Shown piece after piece: positions 53,499-61,952 of a DNA stretch of 64,000 nucleotides (positions within the stretch are counted from its first letter, which is position 1; the number at the start of each line of letters is the position of its first letter). The notes under the pieces are model-generated. The model was not told the origin of the DNA and did no database searches. It worked only from the letters and a program-made list of their open reading frames with translations. The stretch spans positions 1-64,000 of the forward strand of contig CANPZC010000005.1 in NCBI GenBank assembly GCA_947589355.1. The letters run 5' to 3'. The position numbers and the translations under genes are program-made. The stretch comes from an uncultured Clostridia bacterium. Lineage in GTDB: Bacteria > Bacillota > Clostridia > Oscillospirales > Ruminococcaceae.

Positions 53499-53519
53499 TT
53501 TCAGAGAGGAGCGCACCCT

Positions 53520-53981
53520 TTGAAAACAAAAGTAAAGAAGATAATACCGCCAAAGCTGCCAAGTACCGATGATATACTAAAGCTTTCAAAAAGCCTGACG
53601 GAAAACGAGAGCGAACAGAAATTTATCTGCTGCTGCCTTGCTTTAACGCTTGCCATTGCGCCCGATAACGAGCGTGATATGTATTCTGTGGTGCTCTATG
53701 CCTCTCACTTTGCAGACGGCTTTACTGCTAATACCCTTGAAACGCTGCGGCTGTGGCAAAGCGGAAAACTTGACAGAAACTACAGCGGCGATATTCCATG
53801 GGCTATAGTTAAAAATTTCATAGGCTCATATCTTTTCAAATGGCAAAAGCCCCTTATCGCTCTCGCGCTTGAAAGTTATGATAGTTTTAAAGATAATTTA
53901 AGCGATGAGCTTATCTCAAACTGCCGCGATATACTGTGCTGCTTCGCCTTAAAAAATACATCTCTCGATATATTGCGATAA
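53520..53981 (+). CDS. Hypothetical helical protein
   Basis: A 153-residue protein not recognised. It is mostly helical and soluble, with several cysteines (FICCCLALTLA, DILCCFALK), and has no signal peptide or clear motif. The start is a TTG with GAGGAG about 9 bp upstream. It follows the rrf2-family gene by 70 bp and a weak hairpin, so it may be read through from it. Confidence 0.65.
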   Translation: MKTKVKKIIPPKLPSTDDILKLSKSLTENESEQKFICCCLALTLAIAPDNERDMYSVVLYASHFADGFTANTLETLRLWQSGKLDRNYSGDIPWAIVKNFIGSYLFKWQKPLIALALESYDSFKDNLSDELISNCRDILCCFALKNTSLDILR

Positions 53982-53984
53982 TAC

Positions 53985-54014
53985 TTGACAATTGCCGAGC
54001 AAAAGTGTTATACT
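53985..54014 (+). promoter_or_regulatory. Promoter of the Thr-rich surface protein gene
   Basis: TTGACA, 18 bp, TATACT, about 70 bp before the start codon. It begins 3 bp after the preceding gene's stop. Confidence 0.8.
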
Positions 54015-54082
54015 ATAGATACATATCTTAATATACGAAGAATATAAACACAAAGATACGCTTCCCGAATGGAGATGCAAGA

Positions 54083-54808
54083 ATGAACAATAAATATAAA
54101 ATAGCAGTAACAGTGCTGGGCGTCGTCAGCGCGGTAATGATAGCAATACTGTCTATACTTATACTTTCAGACGATGACGACAAGGTGAAAAGGTCGGAAG
54201 TGACCACCGGTTTGCAGGGGAATGTCATAGTAACTCAAGACGAAACAACACCCGTTACCACCGAACCGCCGATCACTGATATTACCACTTCCGATGATGA
54301 AAGCGAGACCACGCCTGACAGCGAAACGACTACTTCCGAGCGCACCACTCCCGAAGTTACCACGCCCGAAAGAACTACGCCGACAGAAGAAGACATTACC
54401 GACGGCAACGACTACACCACGCCCGACGAAGAATACACAACTACGAAGCGCAAAACTACCACACCCGATGACGATGATGATGAAACATCGTCAACGCGCA
54501 AAACTACCACACCGAGGGTGACTACCACGCCTAAGAAGACCACTACACCAAAAGCGACTACAACACCGAAGAAGACTACTACCCCCAAGAAAACTACCAC
54601 TCCTAAAGTAACTTCGGATGAAGACAGCAGTATTCCCGACTACAATGATGACAGCAGCATACCTGATGACAGCAGCGCACCTGATGACAGCAGCGTGCCT
54701 GATGACAGCAGCGTGCCTGATGACAGCAGTCAGCCTGATGACAGCAGTCAGGTCGAGGACGATCCTCAGGATCCCTCACACCGCCCCGGCAACGGCTTCT
54801 GGAACTAA
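54083..54808 (+). CDS. Membrane-anchored Thr/Pro/Asp-rich repeat protein
   Basis: A 241-residue low-complexity protein. One N-terminal membrane helix (about residues 6-28, an uncleaved signal anchor) is followed by an extracellular region. This contains TTPE/TTTS-rich sequence to about residue 130, then repeats of the type TTTPKK and TTTPKATTTPK, then repeats of PDDSS units near the C-terminus. There is no globular domain. It looks like a surface stalk or a glycosylated spacer. Function is unknown. The tandem DNA repeats (GATGACAGCAG units) are prone to length change. Confidence 0.75.
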   Translation: MNNKYKIAVTVLGVVSAVMIAILSILILSDDDDKVKRSEVTTGLQGNVIVTQDETTPVTTEPPITDITTSDDESETTPDSETTTSERTTPEVTTPERTTPTEEDITDGNDYTTPDEEYTTTKRKTTTPDDDDDETSSTRKTTTPRVTTTPKKTTTPKATTTPKKTTTPKKTTTPKVTSDEDSSIPDYNDDSSIPDDSSAPDDSSVPDDSSVPDDSSQPDDSSQVEDDPQDPSHRPGNGFWN

Positions 54809-54820
54809 AAATACATAAAC

Positions 54821-54856
54821 AAAGTGCAGCACTGTTTGGTACTGCACTTTTATTTT
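54821..54856. terminator. Terminator between the Thr-rich protein gene and the isomerase/AMP-ligase gene
   Basis: AAAGTGCAG and CTGCACTTT form a 9-bp stem with a 12-nt loop, followed by TATTTTG. It can serve both converging genes. Confidence 0.82.
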
Positions 54857-54863
54857 GTGTAAA

Positions 54864-57386
54864 TTATGCGGTCTCTACACTGTTTGCCTGCTGAAGACCC
54901 AGCTTTTCAACAGCCGCCTCGCGCATTTTGTATTTGAGTATCTTGCCTGCCGCGTTCATCGGGAACTCGCTTACAAAGTCAACATATCTGGGTACTTTGT
55001 GCTTTGCCATGTGCGACATAACATACTCTTTCATTTCTTCTTCTGTAGCCTGTTCGCCCGGCTTCAAGATGATGCAAGCCATTATCTCCTCGCCGTAAGC
55101 CTTGTCGGGCACGCCTATTACCTGAACGTCCTGCACCTTGGGGTGGGTGTATATAAAGTCCTCTATCTCCTTGGGGTAAATGTTCTCGCCGCCGCGGATT
55201 ATCATATCTTTTATGCGTCCCGTTATCTTGAAATTCCCGTCAGGCAGACGTCTTGCAAGGTCGCCCGTGTGCAGCCAGCCGTCCTTGTCGATAGCCGCTT
55301 CCGTAGCCGCCTCCATTTTGTAGTAGCCCTTCATGATGTTGTATCCCCTTGCACAGAACTCGCCGTCAACATTGTCGGGAAGCTCCTTGTTCGTCTCGGG
55401 GTCAACTATCTTGCACTCAACGCCGAATATCGGGCCGCCAACGGTGTTTACTCTGGTTTCTATAGAGTCGGTAGTCTTAGACATCGTGGTAGCAGGCGAT
55501 GCCTCCGTCTGACCGTAGGTTATGCATATCTCTTTCATGTTCATCTTTTCTATAACGTCCTGCATAGCCTTTATCGGGCAGGGCGAACCTGCCATAATAC
55601 CCGTTCTCATGTATGAAAAATCAGTCTTGGGGAAGTTTTCATGACCGAGCATAGCTATGAACATAGTCGGCACGCCGTGGAAGCAGGTTATCTTCTCTTT
55701 GTTTATGCAGTCAAGTCCTTTTCTAGGTGAGAACGCCGTTATAGGTGACATCGTTACCGCGTGCGTGACCGATGCAGTCATAGCCAGCACCATACCGAAG
55801 CAGTGGAACATAGGAACCTGTATCATCATTCTGTCGGCGGTGGAAAGGTCCATGCAGTCGCCGATAGCCTTGCCGTTGTTTACAACGTTGTAATGGGTGA
55901 GCATAACGCCTTTCGGGAATCCCGTTGTGCCCGAAGTGTACTGCATATTGCAGACATCGTGCTTGTTTATCTTGCGGCGCATTACCTCAACTTCGCTGTA
56001 AGGCACTGTTTCTGCAAGAGCTATAGCTTCTTCCCATGTAAAGCAGCCGGGCTGTTTTGAATCGCAGGTAATTATATTTTTCAGCACGGGAAGTCTCTTA
56101 GACTCCAGTTTGCCCGGCTCGCAGGTCGCAAGTTCGGGGCATATCTCTTTTATTATCTCAACATAGTTTGAATCCTTGAAACCGTCTATCATAACGAGCG
56201 TGTGCGTATCAGACTGCCGCAGCAGATATTCAGCCTCGTGAATTTTATATGCGGTATTTACTGTAACCAAAACCGCGCCAATCTTCGTGGTAGCCCAGAA
56301 AGTTATATACCACTGCGGAACGTTCGTAGCCCAGATAGCAACGTGGTCGCCTTTCTTTACTCCCAAAGCTATCAGAGAGCGCGCAAACGTGTCAACATCA
56401 TCTCTGAACTGCGGATATGTTCTTGTGTAGTCAAGCTCTGTATATCTGAACGCATACTGCTCGGGAAACTCCTCACACACCCTGTCAAGAACGTCTGGAA
56501 AAAGGCAGTCAATAAGCTTTTCTTTCGGCCAGATATACTTGCCCGTGCCCCTGTTGTTATCGCAGAGAGTCTCGGTGTGCTTGCCCTTGTAGGCTTTCAT
56601 GTAGTTTTCAAACTGCGGGAACACCACGCCTGCGCTGTAGAGGTTCTTAGCCCACCTCTTTACCCATTCGAGTGAAACATAGCCCGTGTAGTCAATGCTC
56701 AAAAGCGCCTTGAACATATCATCAAGAGGCATATCGCCCTCGCCCATAAGCTTGTATTCGGGCTTGCCGTCCCGCATAACGCTGTCTTTAACGTGAACAT
56801 ACTTTATATAGTCGCGAAGATTTGCAACCGTTGTTTCGGGCGATTCGCCTGCGTATCTGTATGGGTGATGCATATCCCACAGAGCTGCCACCCAGCGGTT
56901 GTCAACAGCATCGAGCACCTTTTTCAGCCTTGCGCTGTCAGAGTACACGCCGTTTGTTTCAACAAGCATGGTAACTTCATACTTTTCCGCTATCGGCACT
57001 ATCTTTTTAAGAGCTGCGATCATCTTTTCATCGTCAACATCGCCGCTCGGCTCGGGGTCTAAGTCCGCAAGTATTCTTATGTAAGATACGCCGAGTTTGT
57101 CTGCAAGTATAGCATACTGAGTTATCTCGTCAATTGCCTCGTCTAGCTTGTCTTCAAATTTTAAGCACGCGCCCGAAGAAAGGCAGGATATCTCCAGCCC
57201 CAGAGAGCGCAGTTTTTCTACCGTTTTCGGCAGCTGCTCTTCGGTGAAAGGTTTTGCCTTTACCGAGAAAATGTCGTCGCCCAGACCTCTTATCTCAATG
57301 CCGTCAAAGCCGAGGTCATGAGCCATTGAATATATGTCCGACCACGAATAGTCAGGACACGCGAGTGTTGAAAAGCTGAGTTTCAT
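54864..57386 (-). CDS. Fusion of a sugar-isomerase-like TIM barrel and an AMP-forming acyl-CoA ligase-like enzyme
   Basis: A single 840-residue reading frame with two enzyme domains. Residues 1-270 are a xylose-isomerase-like/AP-endonuclease-2 type TIM barrel with intact candidate metal ligands (VETNG, LWDMHHPY, YVHVKDS, SLEW). Residues 300-835 are an ANL-family adenylating enzyme: YTSGTTGFPKGVMLTH (P-loop), YGQTEASPA, TGDLARRLPDG, GRIKDMIIRGGENIYPKEIE and the catalytic Lys in NAAGKILKYKMRE. The acid substrate is unknown. A T-box leader with a Leu specifier lies directly upstream. A carrier-protein gene and FkbH lie beyond it. AAAGGAAAA lies about 7 bp before the ATG. Confidence 0.85.
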   Translation of the reverse strand: MKLSFSTLACPDYSWSDIYSMAHDLGFDGIEIRGLGDDIFSVKAKPFTEEQLPKTVEKLRSLGLEISCLSSGACLKFEDKLDEAIDEITQYAILADKLGVSYIRILADLDPEPSGDVDDEKMIAALKKIVPIAEKYEVTMLVETNGVYSDSARLKKVLDAVDNRWVAALWDMHHPYRYAGESPETTVANLRDYIKYVHVKDSVMRDGKPEYKLMGEGDMPLDDMFKALLSIDYTGYVSLEWVKRWAKNLYSAGVVFPQFENYMKAYKGKHTETLCDNNRGTGKYIWPKEKLIDCLFPDVLDRVCEEFPEQYAFRYTELDYTRTYPQFRDDVDTFARSLIALGVKKGDHVAIWATNVPQWYITFWATTKIGAVLVTVNTAYKIHEAEYLLRQSDTHTLVMIDGFKDSNYVEIIKEICPELATCEPGKLESKRLPVLKNIITCDSKQPGCFTWEEAIALAETVPYSEVEVMRRKINKHDVCNMQYTSGTTGFPKGVMLTHYNVVNNGKAIGDCMDLSTADRMMIQVPMFHCFGMVLAMTASVTHAVTMSPITAFSPRKGLDCINKEKITCFHGVPTMFIAMLGHENFPKTDFSYMRTGIMAGSPCPIKAMQDVIEKMNMKEICITYGQTEASPATTMSKTTDSIETRVNTVGGPIFGVECKIVDPETNKELPDNVDGEFCARGYNIMKGYYKMEAATEAAIDKDGWLHTGDLARRLPDGNFKITGRIKDMIIRGGENIYPKEIEDFIYTHPKVQDVQVIGVPDKAYGEEIMACIILKPGEQATEEEMKEYVMSHMAKHKVPRYVDFVSEFPMNAAGKILKYKMREAAVEKLGLQQANSVETA

Positions 57387-57435
57387 AGTGATTTTCCTTT
57401 CTCTTTACAATATATTTCTGCGAATTTCAGGACTG

Positions 57436-57712
57436 TGATAACAAACAAAAACCGCCCCAAAGATAGTTCTTTGAGGCGGAATATCTTTCCGCGGTACCAC
57501 TCAAATTGCGTTCGCACGCCACTTCAGGCTCCAACAAGCCCTTTGCTTTTACGTCGCACTTTACGGATAACACTACTTGCCTTTTGGCTTTCGCATTATC
57601 AGCTCGGGAGTGAGTTGTACAGAGACCCTCGCTGTCGGCTCGCATCTACCGCCGACTTTCTGAAAGCTGCCTTCTCTGACGCTCTCCGTCACAGCCTTTA
57701 TTAAACAGTATA
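57436..57712 (-). promoter_or_regulatory. T-box leader, apparent leucine specifier, upstream of the fusion gene
   Basis: Read on the minus strand. Stem I has GTCAGAGAAGG and a GGCGGTAGATGCGAGCC distal loop. The specifier, placed as NNN-A-CTCCC-GAGC with the same spacing as in Bacillus glyQS and in the alaS T-box here, is CTC (57612-57614), a Leu codon. The core AGTGGTACCGCGGAA lies at 57487-57501. The terminator CCGCCTCAAAG/CTTTGGGGCGG (57452-57479) is followed by TTTTTGTTTG. The fusion gene starts 50 bp further on. Shifting the frame by one codon would give ACT (Thr). Confidence 0.9.
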
Positions 57713-57715
57713 TTG

Positions 57716-57744
57716 AGTTTAACACATTTGAATTTGTTTGTCAA
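57716..57744 (-). promoter_or_regulatory. Promoter of the leucine-type T-box transcript
   Basis: TTGACA, 17 bp, TAAACT on the minus strand, just after the carrier-protein gene. The T-box therefore has its own promoter. Confidence 0.78.
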
Positions 57745-57777
57745 GAGCTTTTTTTATTTTTATGCAATTTACTAAAA

Positions 57778-58023
57778 TCACTTTGCCCTTGAGGCGATTA
57801 TTTCTGCCATTTCGCCGACATTCTTCATTGTAGATACCTCGCCCATCTTAAAGCGCACGCCAAATTCGTCCTCGACCGCGCCCACGAGCGTTATATGCAT
57901 CATGCTGTCCCAGTCCTCAATATCGTCCGCGACTGTTTCGGGCTTTACCGTAATTTCCTCATCGTCAAACACATCTCTGAACACCTTGTTCAGTCTCTCA
58001 TAGATCTCCTTTTTGTCAAGCAT
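57778..58023 (-). CDS. Acyl carrier protein-like protein (FkbH partner)
   Basis: An 81-residue phosphopantetheine carrier. The attachment Ser is in DWDSMMHITLV (DSM motif in place of the DSL of fatty-acid ACP), which marks a dedicated carrier rather than AcpP. AAGGAGAGG lies 7 bp before the ATG. It starts 15 bp after the FkbH gene and is the natural thiol partner for it. It probably carries a glyceroyl or similar acyl group. Confidence 0.88.
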   Translation of the reverse strand: MLDKKEIYERLNKVFRDVFDDEEITVKPETVADDIEDWDSMMHITLVGAVEDEFGVRFKMGEVSTMKNVGEMAEIIASRAK

Positions 58024-58038
58024 TATGTACCTCTCCTT

Positions 58039-59817
58039 TTAAATTTGCTGTATTTCTATGTATCCGCACTTGTTTTCATAAGCAGATACATTCAACTCCC
58101 AAACGGTATTGCCGCTCTCGTCCTCCGAAATTTTCTCAAACCCGAAAGAGCCGAAAAGCTCCTTTACCATTTTGTTTTTCGCCGTCGGGCAATAATAGCC
58201 GACTATCTTGTCTATTCCCTGCTCACGGCACTTTTTCACCAGAACATCAAGCATAGCAAACTCCATATCGCGCTTTAATACGCGGCAGCTCATAAGCCAC
58301 AGGTCTATATGAAGTTCTTTCTCTTTTTTCTCGCCTATAACTACCGATACCACGCCGTTGTCGCCGAATTTATCGGTCAGCCTGCCAAACAGCCTGATGT
58401 AGTTTTTGCTCTCAAAAACTTCCTGCATCTGCGCCTGCGTGTAGCGTTTTGTGGTAACGTTGAACTGGTTGCTCTTGTTTGTAAGCTGCGTTATCCTTTG
58501 CAGGTATACAGGCTGAAAATCGCCTATATACGCTGTCATTTCAAGGCTTTTGAGATAGTCTCCGTAATTTTCAAAACTTGCCTGCTGCTGCGCCCTTTTG
58601 GCGTTTGCTATATACATATCATTTCTTTGCAGATCGTCTTTTGAAAGCTGCGTTACCTCGAAAAATCCGCTGCGGTCTATAACTCTTATGTAGTCCTCAA
58701 CGCTGCCTATCTCGGGCGCTGATATGTGCAGCTGCTTTGAAACTATCTCCCGCTCGGCAGGGTTGTCATCAACAAAAACAATGCTCTCGGGCAGAATATT
58801 CAGCTCTTTCGCTGTCTGCGCAACGTTTAAGTCTTTTGGTTCCCAGTTAGCTTTTATGCACACAAAATCGTCTGGGCGCAAAACGCCGTCGGGGTGGTTT
58901 AGCCCTGCTAAGGCGTTTTCCTCGTCATTTTTTGAGCAGACAGTCAGCATAACGCCCATGCTTTTAAGCTGTTTTAAGTATGTCTGAAACTCTCTGTACC
59001 CCTGTGCAACGGGCGTTTCCTCTCCGACCGCAATGCCCTCAACGCCGTCGTCGCCTACAACTCCGCCCCAAAGCGTGTTGTCAAGGTCAAGCGCCAGAGC
59101 CTTTTTGTTCTTGCCAAGTATCGCCTTGATTATATTCGCCACGCTGAACGAAAGTGTCGGTATCGCCTCGGTACACAGCGCGTATTTATACATATACCAG
59201 TAAAGCGGTGCAGACCATTTTTCCAGCCCATAGCTTGCCGCAAGGTAGTTTATATCGTTTATGTAAAAGTCGTCATGCTCTGCCGCGTACTCATAAAAAC
59301 GCTGATTGAGCCGCGTTATAAAGTTCGTCATTCCCCTGTGGTCGTAGGCATCGCGGTTGCCTAAAAGCCTGTAAAGCGGCGGTTCAAAGTTATTCTGTAT
59401 GATAACGCACCCGAAACGCTCCCTGAGCTTTTCCCACATCATGGTAAAATGCTGTACCTGCCGCTGAAGAGCCTCGTCAGCCTGCTCTTTTGTCATATCG
59501 GGCGCAAGTTTTTCGGTAATGTTCCTGTTTGAAGTATGTATAAAAATTATGTCGGGCGCAAACTCGTCAAGCTGCTCGTTTCCAAACATCGCGTCCTGCC
59601 AGTATGCGTTATACTCCGACTGCCAGAGCTTTGGTTTTATACCGCTGTCGAGCAGAAAAATTTCCAGCATATCGGCAATATCGCCTGTGGTAGAACCGCC
59701 TAATATTGCTATTTTCTTCTCAACTCGCTCGCTGCCGTCAGAGAGCAAGGCTTTCTTTATACTGCGCTTTTTCTTCATCAGGTATGCGCCGTCAAACGGA
59801 TATTGCAGTTCTTTCAC
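58039..59817 (-). CDS. FkbH-like HAD-IIIC family protein
   Basis: A 592-residue protein. The N-terminal region (about 30-190) is SGNH-like, with AILGGSTTGDIADML. The HAD-IIIC domain (about 225-370) has the LDLDNTLWGGVVGDDG phosphatase motif and SIVFVDDNPAERE. A GNAT-like C-terminal domain ends the protein. FkbH proteins load a glyceryl unit from 1,3-bisphosphoglycerate onto a carrier protein and remove its phosphate. The adjacent carrier gene fits that role. The start is a GTG with GGAG 9-10 bp upstream. Repeat D lies directly upstream and separates it from the DHHW/MBOAT pair. Confidence 0.9.
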   Translation of the reverse strand: MKELQYPFDGAYLMKKKRSIKKALLSDGSERVEKKIAILGGSTTGDIADMLEIFLLDSGIKPKLWQSEYNAYWQDAMFGNEQLDEFAPDIIFIHTSNRNITEKLAPDMTKEQADEALQRQVQHFTMMWEKLRERFGCVIIQNNFEPPLYRLLGNRDAYDHRGMTNFITRLNQRFYEYAAEHDDFYINDINYLAASYGLEKWSAPLYWYMYKYALCTEAIPTLSFSVANIIKAILGKNKKALALDLDNTLWGGVVGDDGVEGIAVGEETPVAQGYREFQTYLKQLKSMGVMLTVCSKNDEENALAGLNHPDGVLRPDDFVCIKANWEPKDLNVAQTAKELNILPESIVFVDDNPAEREIVSKQLHISAPEIGSVEDYIRVIDRSGFFEVTQLSKDDLQRNDMYIANAKRAQQQASFENYGDYLKSLEMTAYIGDFQPVYLQRITQLTNKSNQFNVTTKRYTQAQMQEVFESKNYIRLFGRLTDKFGDNGVVSVVIGEKKEKELHIDLWLMSCRVLKRDMEFAMLDVLVKKCREQGIDKIVGYYCPTAKNKMVKELFGSFGFEKISEDESGNTVWELNVSAYENKCGYIEIQQI

Positions 59818-59896
59818 GTTATCATCTCCGCTATTATAATGTGATGAGAAATTATAGCTTCGCTTTCAGAAGCAAGAAATAGGGTTTATTCAATAG

Positions 59897-60145
59897 CACG
59901 GCGTTCCATAATGGAACGCGAAAAAATAGATATAACTTCTCAAAGGGGAGGCTCTCTCTTGCAGAGCCTCCCCTCTTAAAAAACAGTCCACCGGACTGTT
60001 TTTTAATTCACCTCTTGCAGAGCGCCTACCGTATGGGGATTTCGCCGTCTGCGGACGGCGACGAAGGGCGTTGCCCCTCGACCCCACGACCCTTTTGAAA
60101 AAGGGTCGATCGAAAACTTTTATTTTCTTGACAAGAATTAAACGC
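59897..60145. repeat. Structured repeat, locus D
   Basis: Core of the repeat family without the long left end. It starts GCGTTCCATAATGGAACGC, then has AGGGGAGGCTCT-CTCTTGC-AGAGCCTCCCCT (59944-59974), a 14-bp TTAAAAAACAGTCC/GGACTGTTTTTTAA stem, the CGCCGTC stem and GACCCTTTT/AAAAGGGTC. Compared with copies B and C, paired positions have changed together (A to G with T to C). It splits the acylation cluster. Confidence 0.85.
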
Positions 60146-60150
60146 TTTGT

Positions 60151-61908
60151 TTATTTCGTTTTATTCTGCACTCTCAGGTTCTCGATATAATTCGCCTTGT
60201 CGCTGGTGCAGGTGAACATACACGTTGCAAACAGCACGTCGGTCGCGCCAACATTCTGACAAAACTCAATAGCGTTGGGCGTAAAATATCTCAGGTCAAC
60301 TACGTATATCTTGCTGTATGAGCCCGTCAGGAACGGCACAAGCGCGTTGCCGAAGCTGTCTTTGAATATGACCAGCGTTCTGCCGTTGTCGCAGTCGGTC
60401 TTTATCTCTGCTATCTGCTGATCTGTACCCAAAAATGTACTGTACAGATTTATCTTTTCATACGCCTTGAAAAACAGCGTGCTTCTTACGCTCTTGTCCG
60501 TAAAGTCGGGCGAATAGTAATAAACTTCAAGGTCGTTATTGTTGTGCGGTTTATAATAGGTAAACGTATCGGGGTTGTCGGCAAGTTCGCTGTTATAGCC
60601 GCTAAATCCGTACAGCGTGCCAACAAAGTCTTCCTCTACCACTTTTTCATACGTTGAAAGCTCATCGAACGGCACTTGCGATACCTTTGCAAATTCCTGC
60701 GCCGCATAGTAAGCGCCGAGCGGCTGCCAGTGGTGGTCGGTACGCGAATAGATATACTCATCGGTATGCTTTTTCAGCGCCGAGTACACGTCAACGTCCG
60801 CCACTCCGTCAAGGTAACTTCTTATATTGTTTATGTTGTCCAGCGTATCGCCGTAATCGTCTTTATACTTATCGGGGCAATAGAACGCGAACGCAGTCGG
60901 TATGTTCATGCTGTATACATTTACATACTGCCCCAGTTCTTTTTTATACTTATTTACAAACTCCGCATACGATTTTCCGTAAGAGAAGCTGCCGCCGTAA
61001 CATTCAAGCGCCCTAACATTCTTGCCGCTGCCGACTATCATTATACCGTTTGAAAGTGTAGTATTATCGTTATTTACCGGCAAAGTGGTCTGCTGCGGCG
61101 TACTCACCGTACCTGATGGCGTGGTAACATCTGCGCCGTCAGTAGTTGTTCCCGTAGGCGGCGTGCCTGTGAATATTTCCACTTTCGGCGTAGTTACCGT
61201 GCCGCTGAGAGTCTGCTTTTCAATATCTCCTCTGTTGCCGTCAAGAATTACCTTATCTTCGTCATTTCCTATATGCAGACCGAACAGCTTTGTCAGCCGT
61301 GATGAAAACGACAGCATATCGTCGCGGTATGGTATAGTATCGGTATACCACTTTGTAACGCCGTCGGTAAAGTTTCCGCCCAGCCACTGCGATACCGATA
61401 TTTCGGGAAAATCAGCAAGCTCTCTGTTTTCAAACACGCTTCTGCCGTCCTCCCTCTTTATAACTATCAGCATTACCGCTATAACTGCAAACACCAGTAT
61501 CATAGCGATAACGTTTATAAAGTTCATTTCAAGGCGGCAGGCTCTTATATCCATATCCTTGTCTGTAGTTTTGGGAGCTTCGTCTTTAACGCCCTCGCGT
61601 ATGCGGTCGCCAAACTTTCTGCCTATCTTTTTAACTGCCTGTTTGCGTGAGCGCTTCTTTTCCTCACGCATCTGCATATTTTTTGCTTTCTTCACCTTTT
61701 TCGGGTCAAGCTGCAAATTTATAGTCTTTTTGTCGCGTTCTTCGCTCACAACGTCAACGCCGACGACCATGCCTTCTACCATTTTAATGCCCTTTTGCTG
61801 AGGCATCTCTATGGTAACTACCTTTTTGGTCTCGGTGTTATTATTTTCGCTGTTGTTTTTGTTGTCCTCAGTGTTCGACACTTTTTCTATATTCTCTTTA
61901 TTTTCCAT
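60151..61908 (-). CDS. DHHW-family (AlgX/AlgJ/DltD-like) exported acyltransferase partner
   Basis: A 585-residue membrane-anchored protein. A long, highly charged cytoplasmic N-terminus (about 125 residues) precedes one membrane helix (about 130-150). The extracellular SGNH-like domain is interrupted by a Thr/Pro/Gly-rich insert (about 230-275). The catalytic-type motifs are SRTDHHWQPLGAYYA and FKDSFGNALVPFL. DHHW proteins accompany MBOAT acyltransferases, as AlgX/AlgJ do AlgI and DltD does DltB. AAGGAT lies 7 bp before the ATG. It follows the MBOAT gene by 44 bp. Confidence 0.87.
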   Translation of the reverse strand: MENKENIEKVSNTEDNKNNSENNNTETKKVVTIEMPQQKGIKMVEGMVVGVDVVSEERDKKTINLQLDPKKVKKAKNMQMREEKKRSRKQAVKKIGRKFGDRIREGVKDEAPKTTDKDMDIRACRLEMNFINVIAMILVFAVIAVMLIVIKREDGRSVFENRELADFPEISVSQWLGGNFTDGVTKWYTDTIPYRDDMLSFSSRLTKLFGLHIGNDEDKVILDGNRGDIEKQTLSGTVTTPKVEIFTGTPPTGTTTDGADVTTPSGTVSTPQQTTLPVNNDNTTLSNGIMIVGSGKNVRALECYGGSFSYGKSYAEFVNKYKKELGQYVNVYSMNIPTAFAFYCPDKYKDDYGDTLDNINNIRSYLDGVADVDVYSALKKHTDEYIYSRTDHHWQPLGAYYAAQEFAKVSQVPFDELSTYEKVVEEDFVGTLYGFSGYNSELADNPDTFTYYKPHNNNDLEVYYYSPDFTDKSVRSTLFFKAYEKINLYSTFLGTDQQIAEIKTDCDNGRTLVIFKDSFGNALVPFLTGSYSKIYVVDLRYFTPNAIEFCQNVGATDVLFATCMFTCTSDKANYIENLRVQNKTK

Positions 61909-61952
61909 ATGTTTATCCTTTATCTTTTCGATCCAAAACGCATAAGCAAAGA

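Noticed and set aside
54855-55616. A 253-aa plus-strand ORF opposite the AMP-ligase domain
   Set aside because: Shadow of the fusion gene; it begins right after a terminator and lacks a ribosome site.
57602-57614. A threonine (ACU) specifier for the second T-box
   Set aside because: That placement would break the conserved purine after the specifier and the 5-nt spacing to GAGC. The CUC placement fits both here and in the alaS T-box.
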